Assembly: GCA_019454125.1 (NCBI GenBank)
Contig: CP075365.1
Span: forward strand, 186,001 to 250,000
DNA from: Fimbriimonadaceae bacterium
GTDB taxonomy: Bacteria; Armatimonadota; Fimbriimonadia; Fimbriimonadales; Fimbriimonadaceae
Reading direction: 5' to 3'
Length of the DNA: 64,000 nt
Part shown: positions 9,901 to 18,900 of the stretch, piece by piece
How the letters are laid out: every line of letters starts with the position of its first letter
Position numbering within the stretch: the stretch's first letter is position 1
The notes under the pieces: generated by a model
What the model saw: only the letters and a program-made list of their open reading frames with translations
Databases searched by the model: none
What the model was told of the DNA's origin: nothing
Position numbers and translations under genes: made by a program

Positions 9901-10261
9901 GCCAAACCCGGCGTCGCCGTGGATCCAGGTGGAGTGCGAGTTCGCGCTCGCGCAAGCCACAGTGGACAAACTGTTCTTCAGGATCGAGTCCACGTCCGAC
10001 GCAGTTCCGACCTCCAGTGTGGGTTTGACCTTGTCCGCGTTCGACGTGGTCGCGAACGCCTGGGTCGACCTCGACACGCGCCCGAGCCTGGGCATCGACC
10101 AGCCCTACGAGGTGTTGCTCTCCAGCAACGTCTCGCGGTTCGTCGACCCGGCGACGAGGAAGGCGCTGGTGCGGCTGAGTTGGAGACCGACAGGCCCGCT
10201 GGCGCGGAAGTCGTTCAGCACGGCGACGGACCAGTTGCGGCTCGTCGTCCTCTACCCGTAA
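6938..10261 (+). CDS. Large secreted protein with propeller-like repeats and PKD domains
   Basis: An 1107-residue exported protein with signal peptide 1-22 (ending AVAQS). Residues about 40-770 carry at least eight repeats of the form W-(N/D)-G-x-x-(W/Y/F)-L-V, near residues 107, 165, 272, 318, 467, 511, 566 and 676, each followed by a strand and often by G-x-VLD or KLD; this suggests a beta-propeller or stacked beta-repeat fold. A PKD domain follows at about 778-860 with the signature YSWDFGDGS, then a degenerate PKD-like domain at 865-955. The C-terminal 150 residues are unassigned. The start has a good AGGAGAT ribosome site. Probably an extracellular adhesin or surface structural protein; no enzymatic motif seen. 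Confidence 0.75.
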   Translation: MTYTRVAQMATLLTAFAAIAVAQSPLSPLPGDLLNEYAAGDQANPHISTGTGIRLLVWSDTRSNPYGSYEYESSRDIYGVRVDADGHILDSSPIPICTAPGTQDRPQAVWNGENWLVAFDSVVLGGTGYYYDTGLAAVRVAPSGNVLDKDPIKLTGMRRGGGGWSMTSNGLNWLVVNNGSGTSNGIVAMRIGPDGKILDPQNRIVVPESYYIYFNPQVAFADGVNMVMWSDVNLGAGYVLLDADLKPLTPTPRQLQPEGVLALTSNGGQFFATWNGTRPNFSTGYFGRRVLPDGTKLDGEGIDISAGNDPIGNTKPAATWDGFNWRVTWGTLPGVRTARVSPNGVLLDPGGRLVAEAQTGPIGGTGQGDIQIAWVPYVDGNNDVATAVIRTDGAKTPTEKASFATTLQHRPDAAIGANGSMVVYLSSTGRGTRVLAQPLDPNGQATTAEPVSLATGPSLNGLGSPNVAWNGTCYLVAWGASNGIVAQRIDQTGTKLDPQPFLVGLQAFGPADVAALGGIFLVTGRKYGSTPQIITALGWRVNGSGQVLDPSAIQLGGGYLRSAPAVCRFGSEWLVGYSSNWTHNNSNADTAAVFVRSNGTVAFSTKVGNTFSTAGGNGIFEVAVAASEDVAFLFQSAELTSGVETDLKCHRILPSGVVGPQINLTPWTEDQYRPRAAWDGRYFTVVFQDQRNAGAVQSLEQLDARSDLFGMRIRENGTVVDPVGFLISANRVGDTDPNIAALTGQNLLLASTMELDSVRSSYRVSVKQTVTADNEPPVAYAEATPNAGVTPLTVTFNSAGSFDTDGTLTGYSWDFGDGSAFSAQANPVHVYTQGGPFAAKLTVTDDGGGQTTTTVRVWPRLPNQRPVAIGRAVPEAGPVGMNGTFYSDRSFDPDGLIGNVEWLFPGNTLYYGATAYEQFNSRGIWPVDLTTIDSDNERGTTRLHVAVGNAAALAPSSARVLIGQLLGGNLGSLEKSDQDDFVLRDFIRPNPASPWIQVECEFALAQATVDKLFFRIESTSDAVPTSSVGLTLSAFDVVANAWVDLDTRPSLGIDQPYEVLLSSNVSRFVDPATRKALVRLSWRPTGPLARKSFSTATDQLRLVVLYP

Positions 10262-10291
10262 CCCATCCGTAACATAACCTCACTGCCCGCG

Positions 10292-10330
10292 CAGGGATCG
10301 GCCCATTCGGTAGCAATGGACCGATCCCTG
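10292..10330 (+). terminator. Strong hairpin downstream of the PKD protein gene
   Basis: CAGGGATCGG (10292-10301) pairs perfectly with CCGATCCCTG (10321-10330). After one mismatch, CCATT (10303-10307) pairs with AATGG (10315-10319) around a 7-nt loop. It lies 30 nt after the stop codon. No T-tract follows, so it could act as an RNA-stabilising or factor-assisted terminator, or be part of a leader for the next gene. Confidence 0.55.
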
Positions 10331-10539
10331 GGTGGGACGCCGCGCGGCAGCGACGGAGGATTGCCGGACTCAGGTTCCAGGTCGGCAAACGCCGCCCTGG
10401 AATAGCCTTCGGCTACGGCCGTTGCGTGTAACTCCTTGTGCATTCCTTAACGGTCTGTCGCCTCTCACCCGGAGGGGAGTACACCTGTTAGCTTCACCGG
10501 CAACTGCCAAAGTGTTCGCTTTACAGATAGATCCAGGGG

Positions 10540-10545
10540 TATGGT
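10540..10545 (+). promoter_or_regulatory. -10 element, leaderless type
   Basis: TATGGT followed by 8 nt and then the ATG at 10554; no Shine-Dalgarno sequence is present before that ATG. No recognisable -35 box. Confidence 0.35.
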
Positions 10546-10553
10546 CTTCTTAG

Positions 10554-12185
10554 ATGAGACCTTTCGCGACCCGTCTCGCGATGCTTGGCTTCGCCGCTTG
10601 CATCTTCAGTCCTGCATATGCGGACGAATTCCGCTTCCGCGCGGACATGTTTGACCTTGACCAGAGGCGGTCAGGCCTGCCCAATAACGGGAACATGTAC
10701 TGCGTGCCGACCAGTTTCGTCAACTGCTGCGCTTACTTTCAGAAGTACGGCATGCCGAACATGCTGGCCGGGTATAGCCCGAGCAGCCATGGCGAAATGA
10801 CAGCCCTCATCTTCCTCGTGGGCTTCCTGATGGGGACGCACCCGCAGGACGGGACTAAAAAGGCCTGGCCCGCCGAGTTCGCCTGGATCGATGCTCACAC
10901 AAGCAAGCTGGTGATCATGGGCGCGTGGGGGCCGTCCAGCACCTGGGGCTATAACTCGATCATGAACCAGTTCCGGGCCGGAGCACTCGTCCGGATAGCC
11001 TATGGCCGCTATGCGAACGTGAACGGCACGTGGTTCCGCACAGGCGGGCACAGCGTGACCATTGGTGGCTTTGGGATCCAAGGTTCGCAACGTTACTTCT
11101 TGGTCACCGACCCGGCACAGGACGATGGCGACAACACCAAGCAGAGTCCCTTCATATTCCAGCAGAAGGACACGCAGAACTTCACCTTGAACACGAACGA
11201 TCACGGACCTATCACCCACGCTCGCTATACGTTCTGGACAGGGGACAACGGGAACAACCGGGCGATGGTCGACAGCATGAGCGCCTTTATGCCGGTCTAC
11301 GCGGGCTGGCCCGCCCCGAACCTGGACGGGACGAACATCAACATCCGCTTCCAGTACATGCCGCAAGACCCCACGCAGGGCCAGTTCCCCTCAACCTACA
11401 CCGTGACCACGACGGACACCATCCAGGATTGGTGCTTCGACCCGAGCGAGTTTGGAATCTGCATGCTGAACTCGGCGGGGCAGGTGAAGATGATCGACAT
11501 AGCGACCCAAGCCGCGACGACGGTGCTGACAAGCGCAGCCGCGAGGCAGGTGGCAGTCGGTGGTCCGGACCAGGACGTCTATGTCCTGCGCGCGGGCGCG
11601 TTTTTCGACTCGGTGACCCGAGTGCGGCGAAACGGCGACCGAACGACCTCGATCAACTTGCCGGGCAAGGCCGCCGCGATCGAGGTCGACGACCAGACAG
11701 GCGGCGTGGTCGCCCTCGATAGCGACCTCGAGGGCATAAGCACCTTCGACGCCGACTTCACCACGCTTCGCCGCGAGCCGTTGCTCCGCATCGCCCCGGC
11801 CAAGCCGGACGTCCGGGTCGCGACAGGCGAAGGCCTCTTTGCCATCGATTCGCAAAGCGGCAACTATATGGTCTCGGAGCCTGGACAGCAGGGATGGACG
11901 GTCTACGTCCGCCAGGGCAACAAGCGCATCGGCATTCCCGTCAAGGCCAAGGTGACGGGCGGTATCCAAAGGCTGATGGCAGGGCCACAGAACACGGTCT
12001 TCGTCCAGACCGGTGGGAACCGGATCATGACCTACAGCCCCAACGGAACCCTCAAGCTAACCGAGTTCACCAACATGGTGGTGGCTGGCACGGTGCGCAT
12101 CCCGAAGACCTTTACGGCCGTGAGAGCGGGCGAGATGACCGGCCCTGGTTGGATCAACGTCTTGCCTGTAGGCGACAATCCGTAA
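10554..12185 (+). CDS. Secreted papain-like (C39-type) protein with C-terminal propeller-like region
   Basis: A 543-residue exported protein with signal peptide 1-23 (ending SPAYA). Residues about 35-195 show a papain-like C39 peptidase pattern: Cys50 in MYCVPTSFVN, His166 in GGHSVTIGGF and Asp186 in VTDPAQDDG, in the Cys-His-Asp order and spacing of that fold. The region from about 270 to 540 is a run of beta-strand repeats with alternating short hydrophobic strands, like a six-bladed propeller. It may be a secreted cysteine peptidase or a catalytically retired relative. It follows the PKD protein gene but has its own -10 box. Function is inferred from residue pattern only. Confidence 0.6.
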   Translation: MRPFATRLAMLGFAACIFSPAYADEFRFRADMFDLDQRRSGLPNNGNMYCVPTSFVNCCAYFQKYGMPNMLAGYSPSSHGEMTALIFLVGFLMGTHPQDGTKKAWPAEFAWIDAHTSKLVIMGAWGPSSTWGYNSIMNQFRAGALVRIAYGRYANVNGTWFRTGGHSVTIGGFGIQGSQRYFLVTDPAQDDGDNTKQSPFIFQQKDTQNFTLNTNDHGPITHARYTFWTGDNGNNRAMVDSMSAFMPVYAGWPAPNLDGTNINIRFQYMPQDPTQGQFPSTYTVTTTDTIQDWCFDPSEFGICMLNSAGQVKMIDIATQAATTVLTSAAARQVAVGGPDQDVYVLRAGAFFDSVTRVRRNGDRTTSINLPGKAAAIEVDDQTGGVVALDSDLEGISTFDADFTTLRREPLLRIAPAKPDVRVATGEGLFAIDSQSGNYMVSEPGQQGWTVYVRQGNKRIGIPVKAKVTGGIQRLMAGPQNTVFVQTGGNRIMTYSPNGTLKLTEFTNMVVAGTVRIPKTFTAVRAGEMTGPGWINVLPVGDNP

Positions 12186-12219
12186 CCCGCCAAGGGACCG
12201 CGGAAGTCTAGGCTTGTGG

Positions 12220-12261
12220 GCAGGGTTCTGAGGTCGGCGAGAGCCGGCCTTAGAACCCTGC
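12220..12261. terminator. Bidirectional terminator between convergent genes
   Basis: A 19-bp stem (12220-12238 with 12243-12261, including two G-T pairs) is closed by a GAGA tetraloop. It lies between the converging C39-like gene and the DEAD-box helicase gene. A second smaller hairpin, GTGCGG-CTGT-CCGCAC at 12274-12289, follows. No T-tract is present on either strand. Confidence 0.7.
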
Positions 12262-12303
12262 GGTTCCTTCCCTGTGCGGCTGTCCGCACTGGGAGAAGGA
12301 TCG

Positions 12304-13518
12304 TTAGCGCACGGTCGCGCGCTTGCGCGGACGGTGGGCGTGGACGCCGGAGGCGTGTTGGGGCCTGCGGCTACGCTGAGCGAAGGGCGCGGCGCCCTTG
12401 TGGCCCGGGTCGCGCGGGGCCGAATGGTCCGCGTCGAAAGCCTTGCCGAGCAGGCGCTCGATGTCCCTGACCCCACCCTTCTGTTCGGGCGTGGCGAGCG
12501 TGATGGCCTTGCCCGTTGCGCCGGCGCGGCCCGTGCGGCCGATCCGGTGGATGTAGTCCTCGGGGTTGTCGGGGAGGTCGTAATTCACGACGAGGCCGAT
12601 CTCGTGCACGTCGATGCCTCGGGCGGCAATGTCGGTGGCCACCAAGATACGGTGCTCACCCGACTTGAACCCTTCGAGCGCGGCCCGTCGTTGGGGCGGG
12701 GTGCGGTCGGAATGGATCTCGGCGGCGCTGTGCCCAAAGCCGCGCACGACCTTGGCGAGCTTGCGCGCGCCGTGGCGAGTCCGGGCGAAGACGAGGACGG
12801 TCCCGGTGTGGTCGTCCAGGATTTTTCCGAGCGCCGCCTGCTTCTCCGGGTGAAGCACCATCAGTAGCTTCTGGGAGACCAGTTCGGCAGCCGTTCCGGC
12901 AGGGGCGACCTCGACCCGGGCGGGATTGATAAGGAACTCCGCGGCCAATTCGGCGATGGCCCTCGGCATGGTCGCCGAGAAGAGCATCGTCTGGCGCTCG
13001 CGAGGCGTCATGCCCAGGATCCGCTTGATCGTCGGCGCGAAGCCCATGTCGAGCATTCGGTCGGCCTCGTCAAGCACGACGGCATGGACACGGCGCAGGT
13101 CGATCGTGCGCTGTTCGACGTGGTCGAGCAGTCGGCCCGGGGTGGCGACGACGATCTCGGGCCGTCCCCGCAAGGCAGAGACCTGGCGGTTCATCGACGC
13201 CCCGCCGACGAGCACGGCCGTGCGGATGTCGAGCTTGCGAAGGTTGGCCTCGATCTGTTCGGCCAGCTCCCGGGTGGGAGCGAGCACGAGCGCGAAGCAG
13301 CCCTTCTGAGACCGCATCGCGAGGGGGAGGCCGAAAGCGAAAGTTTTGCCGGTGCCCGTCTGGGCGAGTCCGACAACGTCCCGTCCCTCCAGCACCAGCG
13401 GGATCGCCGCGGCTTGGATCGGGGTCGGGGTGGTGATGCCTTGCCGCGAGAGCTTCGTGAGAAGCCCAGGCGCGAGGCCGAGGGCGGCAAATCCGCCCAT
13501 GTTCTGAGGTTCAGGCAT
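12304..13518 (-). CDS. DEAD-box ATP-dependent RNA helicase (RhlE-like)
   Basis: Cytoplasmic RNA helicase of 404 residues, used in RNA decay or ribosome assembly in homologues. Motifs in order: Q motif (GLAPGLLTKLSRQG and TPTPIQ), Walker A AQTGTGKT, PTRELAEQI, TPGRLLD, DEAD box, SAT, ATDIAARGID and HRIGRTGRAG. The start at ATG 13518 (PEPQNMGG) places the Q motif at the usual distance from the N-terminus; a longer frame exists but adds low-quality sequence, and the internal ATG six codons later is also possible. The C-terminal tail of about 35 residues is Arg/His-rich, as in many RhlE-type enzymes. It is divergent from rnpB. Confidence 0.93.
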   Translation of the reverse strand: MPEPQNMGGFAALGLAPGLLTKLSRQGITTPTPIQAAAIPLVLEGRDVVGLAQTGTGKTFAFGLPLAMRSQKGCFALVLAPTRELAEQIEANLRKLDIRTAVLVGGASMNRQVSALRGRPEIVVATPGRLLDHVEQRTIDLRRVHAVVLDEADRMLDMGFAPTIKRILGMTPRERQTMLFSATMPRAIAELAAEFLINPARVEVAPAGTAAELVSQKLLMVLHPEKQAALGKILDDHTGTVLVFARTRHGARKLAKVVRGFGHSAAEIHSDRTPPQRRAALEGFKSGEHRILVATDIAARGIDVHEIGLVVNYDLPDNPEDYIHRIGRTGRAGATGKAITLATPEQKGGVRDIERLLGKAFDADHSAPRDPGHKGAAPFAQRSRRPQHASGVHAHRPRKRATVR

Positions 13519-13668
13519 ACAAATAGCCGAGCAGAGAGTCTCCACCCGGCTCCGGACATTATGACGCGTCCCGTAGACAAACGTTCGGCAAGACCCGGCC
13601 GACAGGCTCAGACCCTCCGGGCCAGGCCGCTTGGTGGACTCTGCCTCTGGGGCCACGGCCATTCACGC

Positions 13669-13674
13669 CATAAT
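13669..13674 (+). promoter_or_regulatory. rnpB: Probable -10 box of rnpB
   Basis: CATAAT ends 7 nt before the predicted 5' end of the RNase P RNA at 13682, the expected spacing for a -10 element. No clear -35 is visible 17 nt further upstream. Confidence 0.5.
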
Positions 13675-13681
13675 TGCCCTT

Positions 13682-13993
<312 letters not shown>

Positions 13994-14041
13994 GCCTCTC
14001 TCAAGGATTCTTGGCCTCCGTCCGAAGCAACAACCCTCCGT

Positions 14042-14058
14042 GCGACCCGCAGGGTCGC
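14042..14058. terminator. Hairpin between rnpB and the GspE-type gene
   Basis: GCGACCC-GCA-GGGTCGC, a perfect 7-bp stem, lies between the 3' end of rnpB and the converging stop codon of the ATPase gene, so it could serve both. Confidence 0.5.
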
Positions 14059-14062
14059 TGGG

Positions 14063-15799
14063 TCAGGCGGCGAGGTCGAGTGGCGGCGCGGTGGGCTGGC
14101 CCGACCCGGCGATTTTCAGCGCCTCCTCCAACGACGTCTCCCCTCGGGTGACGTGCAGCGCAAGGGTCTCGCGGAGCCGGTTGTAGCCGTAGTTCGAAGC
14201 CGTCTCGGCGATCTCTTCCACCGGTCTGCGACCGGAGACCAACCGCGCCACCGCCTCGGGCATGGGCAGAAGCTCGTGGACCGCGAAGCGGCCCGAATAC
14301 CCCGTGCCAAAGCAGGAGGCGCACCCGCCCGGGCGAAGCACGCGGCTCGAACCAGGCGCCCCGAGCGCCGCGAGGACGGCCGATTCAGCGCGGTCCGGTT
14401 CGCCCGCGACCGCGCACTTCGGGCAAAGCCGCCGCGCAAGGCGCTGGGCCGTGACCCCGGTCAGACAGGTGCCGAGCAAGTACGGGTCGACCCCGATGTC
14501 CAGGAGGCGGGGCACGGCGGAGGGCGCGTCATTGGTGTGGAGCGTGCTCAGCACCAAGTGCCCGGTCATCGCCGCGCGAAGGGCCGTCTCGGCGGTCTCG
14601 GAGTCGCGGATCTCGCCGACCAGGATCACGTCGGGGTCTTGGCGCAAGACGGCGCGGAGTTGCGCGGCGAACGTCAGCCCGACCTTCTCGTTCACCTGGG
14701 ACTGGTTCACCCCGTCAAGGTCGTATTCGATCGGGTCCTCACAGGTCATGATGTTCCGGCGGCCGTCGTTGAGCTCCTGCAGGGCGGCATAGAGCGTCGT
14801 CGTCTTGCCGCTGCCCGTTGGCCCGGTCACGAGGACGAGGCCGTGCGGCCGCTGGAAGAAACTTCTGAAGAGGTCGAGCTCTTGGATCGAGAAGCCGAGT
14901 TCCTCCAAGGGTCGAAGGCTGAGCCGCCTGTCCAGCACCCGCAGGACGATGCGTTGCCCGTACTTGGTCGGCAGGACGCTCACGCGCAAATCCACCTGCC
15001 GGCCCTGGTGCTCGACCGTGATCTGACCGTCCTGCGGCAAGCGGTACTCGACGATGTCGAGCTCTGACATGATCTTCACGCGGGTCGCGAGCGCGGGGCC
15101 GATGCCGACCGGCACCTCCATGGCCTCCACAAGCTCGCCGTCCAAGCGGAAGCGCACCTCGACCCGGTCGTAGCGCGGTTCGATGTGGACGTCGCTCGCG
15201 TGGCGGTCGATGGCCGTCGAGATGATCTGGTTCACCAGTTCCACGACAGGACGGCTGTCCGCCTCGCTCAGGTTCTCACGGACAGGGGCCGGACTGCCCC
15301 GCTCCGAATGCTGGTTGACCGCCTCAATGACGAGGTGGCCCACTTCGAGCGCGCGGTGCCGGTGGTTGGCACGCGCCGTGTCTTCGATCGCCTCCGCAAG
15401 GAGGGTCTCGTCGGCCAGCACGGGTTCGATCCTGAGCCGGGTCAGGTTCCGGGCAAGCTCGATCGCTTCGATGTCCGAAGGGTTCACCATCGCGAGGAGG
15501 AGCAAGTCTCCGCGACGACGGACGGGCAGGATGCGGTGCTCCCGGCAGGCTTCGACCGCCAGCAAGCGGGTCGCGGCGGGGTCGGGCTTATCGACTTCGA
15601 GGTGCCAGGCCGAAACCCCACGGTGGGCGGCCAGGGCCTGGAGCCACCTTTTCTTGCTGACCCACCCCTTCTCGACCAAGATTTCGCCGAGAGGCTGCAG
15701 GGTGCGATGCTGTTCCCCTTCTGCAAGCCGCAATTGCTCTTCCGTGAGCAACCGGTTCGCGACCAGGATCCAGCCAAGACTCGCGGCGTCCCGTCGCAT
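14063..15799 (-). CDS. Type II secretion / type IV pilus assembly ATPase (GspE/PilB)
   Basis: Cytoplasmic hexameric ATPase that powers pilus or pseudopilus assembly, 578 residues. An MshEN-type N-terminal domain (about 5-160) is followed by the ATPase core: Walker A GPTGSGKTTTLYA near 322, Asp-box LVGEIRDSETAETALRAAM and the His box STLHTND. A zinc-binding CxxC...CxxC loop (CPKC ... CASC) is typical of GspE/PilB and absent from the PilT retraction type. The start ATG 15799 was chosen over the in-frame ATG at 15853 because GGGAGGGG lies 5 nt upstream. No other pilus gene adjoins it; a prepilin-like gene is at 62-63 kb. Confidence 0.93.
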   Translation of the reverse strand: MRRDAASLGWILVANRLLTEEQLRLAEGEQHRTLQPLGEILVEKGWVSKKRWLQALAAHRGVSAWHLEVDKPDPAATRLLAVEACREHRILPVRRRGDLLLLAMVNPSDIEAIELARNLTRLRIEPVLADETLLAEAIEDTARANHRHRALEVGHLVIEAVNQHSERGSPAPVRENLSEADSRPVVELVNQIISTAIDRHASDVHIEPRYDRVEVRFRLDGELVEAMEVPVGIGPALATRVKIMSELDIVEYRLPQDGQITVEHQGRQVDLRVSVLPTKYGQRIVLRVLDRRLSLRPLEELGFSIQELDLFRSFFQRPHGLVLVTGPTGSGKTTTLYAALQELNDGRRNIMTCEDPIEYDLDGVNQSQVNEKVGLTFAAQLRAVLRQDPDVILVGEIRDSETAETALRAAMTGHLVLSTLHTNDAPSAVPRLLDIGVDPYLLGTCLTGVTAQRLARRLCPKCAVAGEPDRAESAVLAALGAPGSSRVLRPGGCASCFGTGYSGRFAVHELLPMPEAVARLVSGRRPVEEIAETASNYGYNRLRETLALHVTRGETSLEEALKIAGSGQPTAPPLDLAA

Positions 15800-15873
15800 G
15801 CGCACCCCTCCCGACACGTGGGAATCATCGGCAGAACCCGGGGGGCCGGGCACCGAAGAATTACGGGACAGAA

Positions 15874-15903
15874 GGCCCCGGAGTTCAGAACCACTCCGGG
15901 GCC
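15874..15903 (-). terminator. Terminator-like hairpin after the tricorn gene
   Basis: GGCCCCGGAGT (15874-15884) and ACTCCGGGGCC (15893-15903) form a perfect 11-bp stem with an 8-nt loop, 7 nt after the tricorn stop codon; on the minus strand TTCTGT follows. It separates tricorn from the downstream ATPase gene. Confidence 0.65.
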
Positions 15904-15910
15904 GGGGCGG

Positions 15911-18900
15911 CTAACCTCCGCCGCCGATGCGGGGGAAGTCAGGCCGCTGCGGGTCTCGCCGCGGGTTCTTGGCGAGCTCGCTGTTCAGGTACTCGAGGGC
16001 CCGGTCCAGGATCGGATCCTTGCCCTGGGCGATGAGATCCGGCCTGGCGTCCACGGGGATGTCCGGGTCGACCCCGGTGTTCTCCGCGATCCAGCGGGTC
16101 TTATCGAGGTCATAGATGCCGAACGCGGGGGCCGTGACGCCGCCACCATCGACCAACTGCACCGAGCCCTGGATGCCGACCAGGCCGCCCCAAGTGCGGA
16201 CGCCGATCAGCGGGCCCATGTTGTTCCGCTTGAAGAGCCAGGGCAACATGTCCCCGCCCGAACCGGCGAACTGGTTGATCAGCATCGCCATGGGCCCGTT
16301 CAGGGTCTGCGAGGGCAGCGGAGTCTGGGGCCCGTATCGGGGGGCGAAGACCGTCTGTGGCCTGCGCATCAGAAAGTCGATGAAGAAGGTCGGGATGAAC
16401 CCGCCGCCGTTGTACCGCTCGTCGATGACGAACGCCTCGGCGCCAGAGTTCGAGTAGTACCCCTTCATGAACTCAATGATCCCTTGGAAGTTCGTGTCCG
16501 GCACGTGCATATAGCCGATGCGGCCGTTCGAGACCTTCTTGACGTAAGCCCGGTTGGTCTCCACCCAGTCGATATAGCGAAGCCCGGACTCGCTGGCGAT
16601 CGGCCGGACCGTGACCTTCCTCGCCCCGCTTTCGCTGGGCGTGCTGCTCACGGTGAGCGTCACGGGGACGTCGACCTTGTTGATCAAGAGCTTGTGCAGG
16701 TCTTCGTTCGCGGCAACCGGCTGGCCGTCGATGGCAAGCAGGTAGTCGCCGTCCCTGACGTCAACCCCAGGGGCGCCCAGGGGCCCTCGGCGAGACGCCT
16801 CGAAGTTCTGGCCGCGATAGATCTTGGCGATGCGGACCTTGCCGCCGGTGGGTTCGTAGTCGGCGCCGAGAAGTCCCACGGGGACGTTCGGGGCGTCAAA
16901 GCCCAGTTCGCCGCCTTGGACATAGGCGTGGCCCGTGCCGAGCTCGCCGACCATCAACCCGAGCAGGTAGCTCAGGTCAGACCGGTTCGAGACGTAGGGA
17001 AGGAGGGCGGCGTACTTGTCGCCGATCGCCTTCCAATTCAGCCCCAGCATCTTCGGGTCGTAGAAGTTGTCGCGCTGGTGCCGCCACGCTTCCCAGAACA
17101 TCTGGCGCCACTCGTCACGGGGCTGCCATTCGAAGGCGACGCCGTCCGTGCTCACCCGACCCTGGTTGGGGTCGGCGCCCGGCTTGACGTCCGCGATCGA
17201 AATGGCCCCGCCCACCCGGTACGCCATCTTATCGCGCTTCGGCGTGAAAGAGAACCCGGTCGCGCCCTGCACGATCGTCTGCGGCTGGCGCGAACCCATG
17301 TCGAACTTAACTAAGGCGCCGTTCGCAATGGTCAGCACGCCGTTGTCGACGCCGACTAGGAACTGGTAGGTGGCCGGAGGCCAGGGAAGCGGGATGATAC
17401 GGTCTGCCAGGCCGTCAAGGTCTACCTTGATGGGCTTCGGGCCATCTTGCTTGGGCTCCTCCTTCTTGGGTTCGCCCTCCGGCTTGGCCGCTTCGACCTT
17501 CACCGGCTCCTCGTCGCTGTCGGCGATGAGCGGGTCGGTCGCGTCTTTTGCGAGGGTCAAGGCATAGACGCGTTGGACGTTTTGCTGGTGGAGACCGATC
17601 TCAAACTCGCCTATGTTCACGCCGTAAGTGCGGGCGGAGACGAGGTAAAGGTACTTCCCGTTCAGGTCGAAGGACACCGCGCTGTCGTTGTAGTAGCCCT
17701 CGGTCACCTGGGTGCTCGTCCCGGTCTGCACGTTGTACAAGTGCACCGCGGAGAAGAGGTTCGGGCCGTACTTCGTGTAGGCGATCCAGTTCCCGTCCGG
17801 AGACCAGTCGAACTGGACGCCGGCACCCGGGTTCTCGAAGATCATCTTGGTCTGTCTCGACGCCAGGTCGTAGATGTAGACCTTGGAACCCAGGGTCTGC
17901 ACCGTGAGCTTTTTGCCGTCCGGAGACCAGTCGAAGCTCGTGATCGTGGCGTCGACGGCGGGATCCAGCATCGTGGCGTCGCCACCCATCTGCGGCCGGG
18001 TCCAGATCTTCCACTCGCCGGTCTGGTCACTCAGGAAGGCGATCGTCTGGCCGTCCGGCGCCCAGCTCGGGCTCTTCTCGCGCCAGGCCGGCGTGCTCGT
18101 CAGCTGCCGGGTCGGGCCGTTCTTCGCGGGGACCGTGAAGAGCTCTCCACGGGCCTCGACCGCCACGCGCTTCGCGCTCGGCGAGATCGAGAATTCCCCG
18201 ACGCTGTTACCAAAGCGCCGGAAGCGCGACCGGGAGCTCCCTTCGTCGAAGACCAGCGAGACCTTGATGGGGGACGTCCGCTTCGACGCAATGTCGTAGC
18301 GGAACAGGTCGCCGTTCCGCTCGAAGACGATCGTCTTGTCGTCGGAGCTCGGGTTCTTGATGTCCCCGTCCGCGAACTTCGTGAGCTGCTCGAACTTCTT
18401 CGAAGCCGGCTCGAAGGACCACAGGTTCAGGTTTTTGTCCGCGCTCCGGTCCGAGAGGAAGTAGACCTTGCTGCCGATCCACATCGGCCAGTAGTTCTGC
18501 TCCCGGTCGGAGGGTGCCTCCCAGTACGCCTTCTTCTCGAAGTCCCAGAAGCTCAGACGGCCCTGGGTGCCGCCGCGATAGTAGCGCCAGTTGTAAAGGT
18601 ACGAGTTGGCGCGGTTATAGACGACCTGCTTCCCGTCCGGGCTGAACGTGCCGTTCGTGTACTCGCTCAGGTCGGTGCGTTGGGGCATGCCGCCCTTCGG
18701 GTCGACGATCCAGAGCCGTTGGGTGAAGGGGGCGCCGTACGAGGAGGCGAAGGAGACACGGCCGTCGCGGGTCCAGGCCGTCGGCACGCTGCTCACGGGC
18801 TGATAGGTGAGCCTGCGGGGCGAACCGCCGTCGACCGGCATGACGTAGACCGAAGTCACGGCACTGTCGTACTGTCCGCCGAACGAGACCATCGAACCGT

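Noticed and set aside
7826-9955. 709-codon minus-strand frame across the PKD protein gene
   Set aside because: No motifs, shadow composition; the plus strand has a signal peptide, PKD signature and a ribosome site.
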